DNA of 64,000 nt, from the NCBI RefSeq assembly GCF_023716925.1, contig NZ_JAMQQG010000211.1, positions 1-64,000 of the forward strand, in the 5' to 3' direction. Below the pieces are notes generated by a model. The model did not search any database, was not told the origin of the DNA, and was given only the letters and a program-made list of their open reading frames with translations. The position numbers and the translations under genes are program-made. This DNA comes from Frankia sp. R82. GTDB taxonomy: Bacteria > Actinomycetota > Actinomycetes > Frankiales > Frankiaceae. Shown piece after piece: positions 18,028-26,300 of the stretch. Within the stretch, counting starts at the first letter, position 1, and each line of letters opens with the position of its first letter.

Positions 18028-18059
18028 GTGTCCGTGGACTGAGCGTCCGTGGACTGAGC
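18025..18059. repeat. 15-bp tandem repeat starting on the dps stop codon
   Basis: Units tgagtgtccgtggac (18025-18039) and tgagcgtccgtggac (18040-18054) are followed by a partial third unit (tgagc). The first TGA is the dps stop codon. Confidence 0.9.
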
Positions 18060-18176
18060 ACCGGGTGATGGCCCGGATGGGGGTACGCGCAGTGGCGGCA
18101 GGCCCGCGGATCTGCCACTGTCCCGGTGAGATGCACCGCGCCGGTCCGAGCGGGCCGGTCAGAGAAAGTAGGTGAC

Positions 18177-18371
18177 GTGAGCACCGCCTCACGACCCGAG
18201 GAGGAGGACGTCGCGCCCGGCCATCGGCCCATCCAGGTGTGCAAGGGCTGCAACGGTCTCGGTGAGCAGCTGGTGGTGTTCGCCACCGCCCGCGGCGGGT
18301 TTGTTCCGGCGTGCCGACCGTGTGCGGTGTGCCTGGGCCGGGGTCGCACGGCATTGAGCCCGCCGGTCTGA
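18177..18371 (+). CDS. Small cysteine-rich, probable zinc-binding protein
   Basis: 64 residues from GTG 18177 (GTG 18126 is possible upstream). Two cysteine knots are seen: CKGCNGLGE and, 17 residues later, CRPCAVCLGRGR, resembling the CxxCxGxG repeats of DnaJ-type zinc fingers. The first 20 residues are acidic. The function is unknown. It sits between dps and pspA with about 70 bases to pspA, so it may belong to the same stress cluster. Confidence 0.65.
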   Translation: MSTASRPEEEDVAPGHRPIQVCKGCNGLGEQLVVFATARGGFVPACRPCAVCLGRGRTALSPPV

Positions 18372-18439
18372 CGCGAGGCCGACTCGATCAGGCCGTCAGT
18401 GGAGCCGCCGACCGGGCCGGCTCGTGCGACGATCGTGGT

Positions 18440-19258
18440 ATGGCGAATGTCGTCCGCAGGATTGCCCGCTACCTGTCCGCGTCAGCGAACCGCAGGTTCG
18501 ATGAGCGGGCGGATCCTCGGGTGCAGATCGACCAGGCTATCGAGGACGCCCGCCGCCAGCATGAGGCGCTGGTCCAGCAGGCGGCTCTGGTGCTGGGCAA
18601 CCAGCGGCAGCTGGAGATGCGGATAGCTCGTCAGGCGGACGAGGTCGCGAACCTCACCGAGTCGGCGCGCTCCGCGCTGTTGCTCGCTGACCGGGCGCGC
18701 GCCGTGGGCGACCCGGTCAGTGCGGCCAGTTATGAGGAGACGGCGCAGGCCTTTGCCAGCCAGCTCCTGTCGGCAGAGTCGTCGCTGGAGGATCTGAAGA
18801 ACCTGCATCGGCAGGCGGTTGCGTCCGCGGCCCAGGCCCGCACGGCGGTGGAGGACAACACCGCGCGGATGCAGCAGCATCTCACCGAGCGGGCCCGGCT
18901 GCTGACCCAGATCGAGCATGCGGCCATGCAGGAGCAGATGACCAGGGCCATGGAGGGGATGTCCACCCTCGCGCCCGTCGGGGACACGCCGACCCTCGCC
19001 GAGATCCGGGACAAGGTCGAGCACCGCTACGCGGTCGCTCTCGGCCGCCATGAGCTCGCCTCACAGGGCGCCGAGGCCCGGATGATCGAGGTGCGCCGGG
19101 CGATGTTGGACGCCCGCGCCCAATCCCGTCTCGCCGAGCTGCGTGGTGGCCTGCCCGGCGGCCCGGCAGCCGCGCCGCAGAGCTCACCGGCGCCCCCGTC
19201 ACTGGCCAAGGGAGATCCCGCGGCGCGAGAGGAGCCCGGCGGCGATGGACGGTCATAG
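18440..19258 (+). CDS. pspA: Phage shock protein A (PspA/IM30)
   Basis: 272 residues, almost wholly helical coiled coil from about 25 to 225, starting with the membrane-binding amphipathic helix (MANVVRRIARYLSASANRRF). A flexible Pro/Ala tail follows. PspA polymerises on damaged inner membrane. In mycobacteria the clgR-pspA-pspM order forms an envelope-stress circuit in which PspA restrains ClgR; the same order is seen here. The start is ATG 18440; the upstream open frame is not needed. The 3' end overlaps the next gene by 14 bases. Confidence 0.92.
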   Translation: MANVVRRIARYLSASANRRFDERADPRVQIDQAIEDARRQHEALVQQAALVLGNQRQLEMRIARQADEVANLTESARSALLLADRARAVGDPVSAASYEETAQAFASQLLSAESSLEDLKNLHRQAVASAAQARTAVEDNTARMQQHLTERARLLTQIEHAAMQEQMTRAMEGMSTLAPVGDTPTLAEIRDKVEHRYAVALGRHELASQGAEARMIEVRRAMLDARAQSRLAELRGGLPGGPAAAPQSSPAPPSLAKGDPAAREEPGGDGRS

Positions 19259-20012
19259 CCGCGCCCGCAGGTGGGACGCCGCCGTCGCGGCGACCGCGCC
19301 GGCGTTGCCGGACTGGGTCGGGGCCGGCGTCGAGCGTCGATCGCTGCGCCGGGTGCAGCGGCGCGATGTCCGGGGGCGGCGCTGGGTGGGCCGGTGGGTG
19401 GCGGTGACCACGGCAGGGTGGAGCGCGGTCGCGGCGCTCTCGCCGGTGGGCGCGGTGCTCGGCGGCTGGGAGTGGTTGCTGCTCGGCGCGGTCGCGGTTG
19501 CCCGTGCGGGTCTGGGCGGCCGGGAACTTGCGGCCCTGCACCGCGACGACGCCATGGTGCGGTTGCCCGGCGCGGTGGCGCCGAGCCCGTGGGAGCTGCG
19601 CGGATCCGCCGCGGCGGCACCGCTGCGCCGTGGTGAGGCGGCCCTCGGCGCGCTGGTCGCGCTGGCCCGCTCGCTGAGCTCAACGGGTCCACCAAGCGTC
19701 CTGGCCTACGGCGCCGCAGGCGGTGCGGTCGAGGTGGTGGACGGGTTGCGGCTCGGCGCGGTTCGGGTGGTGGCCTGTGAGGCGGCGATGCGCGCGGTGG
19801 TCGATCCCGGTCGGCGGGCCGGACTGGTCCAGGCGCGGGACGACCTGGTCGCTGTGATGCGGACGTCGGCGGCCGGGCTGGATGATCTCCTGGTGGCGGC
19901 CGTCGAGGTGGTCGGTGGCGCCGCTGCGGGCGCGGCCGATCTGGAGCGGCTGCGGGCCGATACGGAGCTGCTGCGCGAGTACGCGCAGGCGCTGCGCTCG
20001 CTGACTGGCTGA
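19245..20012 (+). CDS. pspM: PspM-like membrane protein
   Basis: 255 residues: a short basic N-terminus, two adjacent membrane segments (about 45-90), then an Ala/Leu-rich helical cytoplasmic domain. This matches the pspM position and layout of mycobacteria (Rv2743c type), where the protein binds PspA. The start ATG 19245 has AGAGGAG at good spacing and overlaps pspA, implying coupled translation. The sequence identity to PspM is judged from context and topology, not from a motif. Confidence 0.72.
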   Translation: MDGHSRARRWDAAVAATAPALPDWVGAGVERRSLRRVQRRDVRGRRWVGRWVAVTTAGWSAVAALSPVGAVLGGWEWLLLGAVAVARAGLGGRELAALHRDDAMVRLPGAVAPSPWELRGSAAAAPLRRGEAALGALVALARSLSSTGPPSVLAYGAAGGAVEVVDGLRLGAVRVVACEAAMRAVVDPGRRAGLVQARDDLVAVMRTSAAGLDDLLVAAVEVVGGAAAGAADLERLRADTELLREYAQALRSLTG

Positions 20013-20345
20013 GCGGTACGGGAGCTGCTCGGGCCAGTACGTCCGACAAGGCGTCCCCCACAGTGTCAGCTATCCAACTGGGTGGCACCTTAGGGGGAGT
20101 GATCGCCACGTTTACGCCCGGTTCATCGATTACCCAGCGTAATGTATGGCAATCGGTCATAGGTCGTTTGGGTGGATGGACAACCACCTGGCCGGCCTCG
20201 GAGTCGTTTTGGCGCCGTTTGGTGGTGTTAGGCCGCAGAAAAACCAACAGATTCGCCCCTGTCGTGCACACCGTGCGTAAGCGTTGTGCTGGTCGGCTGG
20301 ACGTCGGGGTCGGGCGACACTGGCCTGCCCAGGGGTGGATGTGTA
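20013..20345. other. 333-base gap upstream of the small sigma factor
   Basis: Less GC-rich than its surroundings, with runs such as gtttggtggtg and gaaaaacc. No gene is seen. It presumably holds the promoter of the sigma factor transcript; no exact promoter boxes can be assigned. Confidence 0.5.
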
Positions 20346-20498
20346 ATGTCCGGCTTGTCCAAAGCTCGCTGTCTGGCACACGGCGGGCACAGAAGACCAA
20401 GGCGCACTGCGGTCCCCGGTACTGGCGCGTACCGGACCGGCTCGCGGGGCGCTGGGGGGTGGCGCGGTCCTAGCAGGTCAGAGGTGGACTTACCGTGA
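20346..20498 (+). CDS. Candidate leader ORF coupled to the sigma factor
   Basis: A 50-codon frame (MSGLSKARCLAHGGHRRPRR...) whose TGA overlaps the sigma factor start as GTGA at 20495-20498. The overlap and position suggest a translated leader that sets sigma factor synthesis, but codon bias is weak and the ribosome site is poor. It may be chance. Confidence 0.25.
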   Translation: MSGLSKARCLAHGGHRRPRRTAVPGTGAYRTGSRGAGGWRGPSRSEVDLP

Positions 20499-21046
20499 CA
20501 TGCCCAACCGAGGAGATTCCCTCGGTCGGTTCCGTGGTCGGCACGAGCGTCGCCGAGCTGGACCGGCCCTACAGCGAGCAGCGTTGGTCGCTGATCCTCC
20601 CGCACCGGGAGCGGCTGATCCACATTGCCCGGCGTCGGCTGCCGAGTAAGGCGGACGCGGAGGACTGCGTGCACGAAGCCTTCATCCGAGCCGCGGGATT
20701 TCGCGATCTTGATGCAAGTCGGGTCGGTCAGTTCCTGACCACCACCGTCCTGCGGTTGTGCGTCGACCATCACCGGGCTCGGCAACGAGCCGAGCGCGCC
20801 GTGGTCCGCGGGTATCTGCAGCCGTGGGAGCCCGCTCCAGACGACTCGGTCTGCGACCGGGCTGAGGCGCGGTGGTTGCTGGCGCGGGCGGGAACGCTGC
20901 GTGGTCGTGAGCGTCAGGTGATCATGGCGCGAGCGGCGGGCATGAGCACCCGGGAGGCTGCGGCGGATCTTGAGATCAGTCTGAAGGCGGCCGAGGGCGC
21001 GTTCACTCGCGGCCGGGCCCGCCTGATCTCCTTCTCGCGGAACTGA
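20495..21046 (+). CDS. Small (ECF-like) sigma factor
   Basis: 183 residues with sigma region 2 (HRERLIHIARRRLPSKADAEDCVHEAFIRA, about 33-65) and region 4 (LRGRERQVIMARAAGMSTREAAADLEIS, about 134-162). There is no region 1 or 3, so it is a compact alternative sigma factor. The start GTG 20495 has AGAGGTGG upstream. No anti-sigma gene is adjacent. The 3' end overlaps the nei gene on the other strand by 44 bases. The target promoters are unknown. Confidence 0.85.
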   Translation: MTCPTEEIPSVGSVVGTSVAELDRPYSEQRWSLILPHRERLIHIARRRLPSKADAEDCVHEAFIRAAGFRDLDASRVGQFLTTTVLRLCVDHHRARQRAERAVVRGYLQPWEPAPDDSVCDRAEARWLLARAGTLRGRERQVIMARAAGMSTREAAADLEISLKAAEGAFTRGRARLISFSRN

Positions 21047-21980
21047 TTCGACCGGATCGTCCTGTTTTTCCGGTACCCACGTCCACCCGGAGCTCACGTC
21101 CCGCCCCCGTCGGGCTGATCGGGTTTCGTTCCGGGTAGCGAGCACCAGATGGCTGGCAGCGCGGGCACCACGTGGTTCGGCGACCTTCGCCGTGGCCGTG
21201 TTCGGGCCCGCCGCCACCGTCATCCAGATCTTCGTGTGCACCGTCGTCCGCGCTGTCGGCGACGAGGATGCGGCTCCCGCACCGCCGGCAGGGTCGCCCA
21301 GCCCGACCATAGACCCAGTGCTGCTGGCCTGGTCGCGTGGACCCGGTCGTCACCTGATGGCCGCCCCGGGCGCCAGCAGAGATCATCAGCTGGGCTCGGT
21401 GGACGAGCCCGGCGAGGTCGGGCACATCGTCCACCGGCGTCCAGGGCGAGACGCCGGCCAGGAAGCAGGCCTCAGTCCGCCAGATGTTACCTAGTCCCGC
21501 CAGGTTGCGCTGGTCCAGCAGGGCCGCCCCGATCGGTCGCCGCCCACGTGCGCGCAGCCGGGCAACAGCAGCCTCGAGATCCCAGTCGACGCCGAGGACG
21601 TCCGGTCCCAGGTGACCGACCACCTCCTGTTCCCGGTCGCTGGTCAGCAGTTCGACGACGGCCAGCCGGTAGCCGACCGCGACCCGCTGCCGGGTGACGA
21701 GCACGGCACGGATCTGCCAGTCCGGTCCACCGGTCCACCGTGCATCCGGGTCATACAGGTGCCAACTGCCCTCCATGCGGAAATGGGTGTGCAGGGTCAG
21801 CTCCCCGTCGAACCTGGTCAGCAGGTGCTTGCCGCGGGCGGCGACGCTGCTGATCCGCCGGCCGGCCAGGTCCACGGTGGCCAGCGCCGGCACCCGGAAA
21901 TCACTGTGCAGCACCACCTCACCGGCGAGCGCCGCATCCATCCGCCGGGCGGCCCGCCACACGGTGTCACCCTCCGGCAC
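21003..21980 (-). CDS. nei: Endonuclease VIII-type DNA glycosylase
   Basis: Base-excision repair glycosylase/AP lyase. The start GTG 21980 puts the catalytic proline at position 2 (M-P-E-G-D-T, as in Nei/Fpg enzymes), which fixes the start. The helix-two-turn-helix lies near DQRNLAGLGNIWRTEACF. The C-terminal zinc finger is C-RR-C ... C-PR-C, but with 37 residues between the pairs instead of the usual 16 or so, in an acidic/His-rich insert. About 50 further residues follow the finger. It is the last gene of the lhr-MFS-nei operon. Confidence 0.9.
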   Translation of the reverse strand: MPEGDTVWRAARRMDAALAGEVVLHSDFRVPALATVDLAGRRISSVAARGKHLLTRFDGELTLHTHFRMEGSWHLYDPDARWTGGPDWQIRAVLVTRQRVAVGYRLAVVELLTSDREQEVVGHLGPDVLGVDWDLEAAVARLRARGRRPIGAALLDQRNLAGLGNIWRTEACFLAGVSPWTPVDDVPDLAGLVHRAQLMISAGARGGHQVTTGSTRPGQQHWVYGRAGRPCRRCGSRILVADSADDGAHEDLDDGGGGPEHGHGEGRRTTWCPRCQPSGARYPERNPISPTGAGRELRVDVGTGKTGRSGRISSARRRSGGPGRE

Positions 21981-23367
21981 GCCTGTCCTCCGGGAGTCTG
22001 CGGGCGACCAGGAGCGCACCCGCCAGCCCGATGACCGTGGTCAGGGCGAAGGTCGCGGCGAGTCCGGAGGCCGGCGTCGCCGCTGTGGCCTGGCCGGCGG
22101 CCACCGCCACACCACCGAGCCCGGCACCGAAGGCGGTGCCCAGGTTGTCGGTCAAAGAGACCGCCATGCTTGCCTCGCCCTGCCGATCCTGCGGGGTCAG
22201 CGCAAGGACCAGCGTCACGATCGTCGAGTACGCCAGGCCGATACCGTAGCCGGCCAGGCCCCAGCAGGCGACCGGCACGGCCAGCGGCAGCCAGGCAGGC
22301 AGCAGCACCGTGGCGAAACCACCGGTCCCGACCGCGACGAGGACGAGCCCGCCAGCGACGATGCTGCGGGTTCGCACCTGTCCGGCGAGGCGAGCCTGGG
22401 TCCAGGACCCGGCGGCCCAGCACAGGGTCGCGCTGGACACGGCGATGCCCGCGACCATGGTCGACTCGTGCCGCACCGCAGTGAACGACAGCGGGACGAA
22501 CGAGTCGGTTCCAAAGAAAGCCCAGGTCAGCAGCCCCCTGCTGGCCACAGCGGCAGGAATGCCGGGACGCATCCGCAGGGTCCCAGCTGGAAGCAGCCGC
22601 CGCAGCGGACCGAACCCACAGACCAGACCCGCCCCGAGCAGCGGCAGGCCGAGCAGCGAGCGGCTGGTCAACCCGGCGAGCACGAGCCCGGCACCCACGG
22701 TGACCCGTACCGCGGCAAGCATCAGCGCGCCACCCCGTGCCGGGCCGGCATCGGGGTCGGTGTCGCCGGCCGGGTCGGCGGCAGCGGGCAGGGCACGCAG
22801 GGCCCGCAGCGGGATGAGACCGAAGGCGATGGTCAGCGGCAGCAGGCCGCCGAACACCCACCGCCAGCCGAGATGCGCGGCGATCAGGCTGGACAGAGCT
22901 GGACCGCCGAGCCCCGGCACCACCCAGGCCGTGGACAGCACGGCGAAGACTCGGGGATGTAACGCGTTCGGATAGGCCCGGCCGATGGCGGCGTAGGCCA
23001 CGGCGGGAATCGTGCCGCCTCCGACGCCCTGCAGGGCGCGGGCGGCGACGAGGACCGGCATCGTTGGCGCCACCGCCGCGACGGCCAGCCCGACGGCGAA
23101 GCACACCAGACCGACGAGGAACGGGCGGGCCGGTCCGGTCCGGTCGACACCGCTGCCCGCCAGCACGATGCCGATCGTCGTGCCGAGGAAGAACGCACTG
23201 GTGACCCAGCCGTACAACCCGAAACCGTGCAGGTCGGTGACGACCTCGGGCAGGACCGTGACCACCGCGAGGGCCTCGAACGCGACCAGCGTGATGATCG
23301 CGACCAGGCCGATGGTGAGGGCCCGTACCCGTCGGTCCCAGGCTGAGGCGATCGTCGGTTCGCTCAC
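21967..23367 (-). CDS. Major facilitator superfamily transporter (DHA-type, about 14 segments)
   Basis: 466 residues with about 14 hydrophobic segments, suggesting a drug/proton antiporter of the DHA2 type. Motif A-like residues are seen near GSGVDRTGPARPF, and motif C-like GVGGGTIP in the fourth segment. The start GTG 23367 overlaps the helicase stop (GTGA), and its own stop overlaps the nei start by 14 bases, so all three genes are coupled. The substrate is unknown. Confidence 0.88.
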   Translation of the reverse strand: MSEPTIASAWDRRVRALTIGLVAIITLVAFEALAVVTVLPEVVTDLHGFGLYGWVTSAFFLGTTIGIVLAGSGVDRTGPARPFLVGLVCFAVGLAVAAVAPTMPVLVAARALQGVGGGTIPAVAYAAIGRAYPNALHPRVFAVLSTAWVVPGLGGPALSSLIAAHLGWRWVFGGLLPLTIAFGLIPLRALRALPAAADPAGDTDPDAGPARGGALMLAAVRVTVGAGLVLAGLTSRSLLGLPLLGAGLVCGFGPLRRLLPAGTLRMRPGIPAAVASRGLLTWAFFGTDSFVPLSFTAVRHESTMVAGIAVSSATLCWAAGSWTQARLAGQVRTRSIVAGGLVLVAVGTGGFATVLLPAWLPLAVPVACWGLAGYGIGLAYSTIVTLVLALTPQDRQGEASMAVSLTDNLGTAFGAGLGGVAVAAGQATAATPASGLAATFALTTVIGLAGALLVARRLPEDRRAGG

Positions 23368-26300
23368 CGCCGCAGACGCAGCCCACGCGGTGTCGGATGA
23401 AAGCCGGCCCGGGTGAGCGCGGCACCGATTGTGCTGGTCGTGACGGCAGTCCCGTCTGCCTTTTCGACGCTGAGCGCGCCCAGCGCCCCGTCGACGACTG
23501 CCCGGGCCAGCGCGGCGGCGGCGTGGTCGACGAGTCGGTCGTCGGTGGTCCAGGTCAGCAGGGAACGCCCACCGCGCTCGACGTACAGGACGAGCTGCCC
23601 GTCGACCAGCACCACCAGCGCGCCTGCCTTGCGGCCCGGGCGGTGCCCGGCCGGCAGATCGGCTCCGGTGGACGGCCGGTCCGGCCAGGGCAACGCCGCC
23701 CCGAACGGGTTCGCCGGGTCGGTCGCAGCCAGCACGATCCCGCCGGACGTGCCACCCTGCGGATCGCGCCCGGGCCCAGGCGCCCATTGCGGGGCGTCAT
23801 CATCGTCACGCTGGGTGGCGGCGATCGCGCGCAGGCGATCGACCGCGCCGGGCACGGCGAACTGCGCGGCGCCCAGGGACTCGACGAAGTACCCGCGCCG
23901 GGCCCGACCGGCGTCCTCGAACGCGCTGAGCACCCGGTAGACCGCGGCGAAGCCACCCGGTGGATGCTCGACGGTGACCGCCCCGCGGGTGACGATGCCG
24001 TGCCGCTCGAGCAGCGCCTCTGCCTGCGCATGTGCCCGCCGGGTGGGATCATCGTCGCGGGCCGGCAGCACCGACCACCGGCCGGCGGCAGTGGGCGGCC
24101 CGGTGCGCCGCGGCAGTGCCGGCCGACCGTACCGTGCCTGGCGGGTCCGGGAGGCCCGTCCGCCTCCTCCCGGGACCAGGCCGCCACCGCCTCCGCCGGC
24201 CCCGGCCGGCCCGCGACCCGCGGCGAGCACGACGCGCAGCGGAGCCAGGGTGTCGTTGGTGATCTGACCGGTCCAGACCAGATCCCACAGGGCGGTGGTG
24301 AGGGCCGTGTCGTCGAGTGAGCCGACCCGGTCGGACAGGGCCCGGAAGAACAGTGCCGACCCGTCGCCGAGCGCGTCAAGGAGCGCGATGTGCAGCGGAC
24401 CGGCGGCGGCGCCCGGATCAGCGGCGGGCAGCAGCAGCGGCGCGGCATCGGCGGTGACCAGGGTGAGCCAGCCGTCCCCGCCGGGCAGACCGCCGGCGCC
24501 GGCCCAGTGCACCTCGCCGGCCGAGCACAGCTCGTCGAGCAGGGCGGGGGAGTAGTCACGTACCCGTGCCGGCAGCACCAGCCGTTCCCAGGCACTGGCC
24601 GGCACGAGTGCACCCTGCAGCTGCTCGATGGCCTGCAACACGCCGTCGACACCGCGGGCGGAGCGGCGCCCGGCACCGGTGATCCCGTGCCAGGCCGGCA
24701 GGAACGCCCCGAGCGCGCGGACCGGGGTCGGTTCGATCTCGCGCCGCAGCGCCGCGAGGCTGCGCCGACGCAGCATCCGCAGCACCTCCGCATCGCACCA
24801 CTGTGCTCCCGCGCGGGCGGGATGCAGCTCACCGTGGACCAGTCGGCCGCGCGCGGTCAGCGCGTCCAGCACCGTGCGGACGACGGCGACACCGAGGCCC
24901 AGGCGCCGGGCGGGTTCGGTGGCGTCGAACGGACCGTGCGTGCGGGCGTAGCGGGAGAGCAGATCCCCGAGGGGATCGTCGACGGGCGCGGTGAAGGCAT
25001 CGGGTACGCCCAGAGGCAGGGCGACGCCGAGCGCGTCGCGAAGCCGCCCGGCATCCTCGACCGGCACGAAGCGTTCCTCGCCGGCGATGCGCACGCGCAG
25101 GATCCGCCGGGCGTGTTCGAGCTCTGCGAGCCACTGCGGTGTCGCTCCGCGGGCGACGGCCTCCGCGAGGGTCAGGTCGCCGACCAGGCGCAGCAGGTCG
25201 GCAACCCCCTCGGCATCGCGGGCATGGCGCGAGGAACTCAGCCGGCCGAGGTCCGCCTCCACCTGGGCGAGGGCGGCCGGGTCGATGAGCTCGCGCAGGT
25301 CGGCCTCGCCCAGCAGTTCGGCGAGCAGCGAGCTGTCCAGCGAGAGGACCTGGGCGCGCCGTTCGGCCAGCGGGGCGTCCCCGTCGTACAGGAACGCGGC
25401 GACGTAGCCGAACAGCAGAGCGCTGGCGAACGGTGACGGTGCCGGCGTCGCCACCTCGATGACCCGCAGCGTCCGGGCCGCGATCTCGCGCATCAGGGCG
25501 ACCAGGGACGGGGTGTCGAACACGTCCTGCAGGCACTCCCGCATCGTCTCCAGCACGATCGGGAAGTCACCGAACGCCGCCGCCACCGACAGCAGCTGCG
25601 CGCTGCGCTGACGTTGCTGCCACAGCGGGGTTCGCCGGCCGGGAGTGCGCCGTGGCAGCAGCAGGGCCCGGCCGGCGCACTCGCGGAAGCGGCTGGCGAA
25701 CAGGGCGCTGCCGCCGATCTCGGCCCGCACGAGCGCGTCGATCTCCTCGGGGTCGAACACGGCGAGTTCGGCGCTCGGCTCCTGCGCGGCGTCCGGGATG
25801 CGGGCGACGATGCCGTCGTCGGTGTGCATGATCTGTACCTCGGTGCCGTACTGCTCCCGTAGGCGGGCGCCGAGCGCCAGCGCCCACGGGGCGTTCACCG
25901 GCGCACCGAACGGCGAGTGCACCGCAAGCCGCCAGTCGCCGAGCTCGTCGCGGAAACGTTCGACCACGATCGTGCGATCGTCACTGAGATGACCGGCGGC
26001 GGCCCGCTGGTCACCGAGGTAGCGCAGCAGGTTTGCCGCGGCCCAGGCATCGAGCCCGGCAGCCCGCAGCCGGGCGTCGGCCGCGTCGGCCGGCAGGCGG
26101 CCGAGCTCACGCAGAAAGGCGCCGAGCTCCCGGCCGAGCTCGGCCGGGCGCCCCGGGGTGTCGCCGTGCCAGAACGGCAGCCGACCCGGGCGGCCCGGGG
26201 CCGGCGTGACGAGCACCCGGTCCGCGGTGATCTCCTCGATGCGCCAGCTGGACGAGCCGAGCAGCACGACATCGCCGACCCGCGACTCGTAGACCATCTC

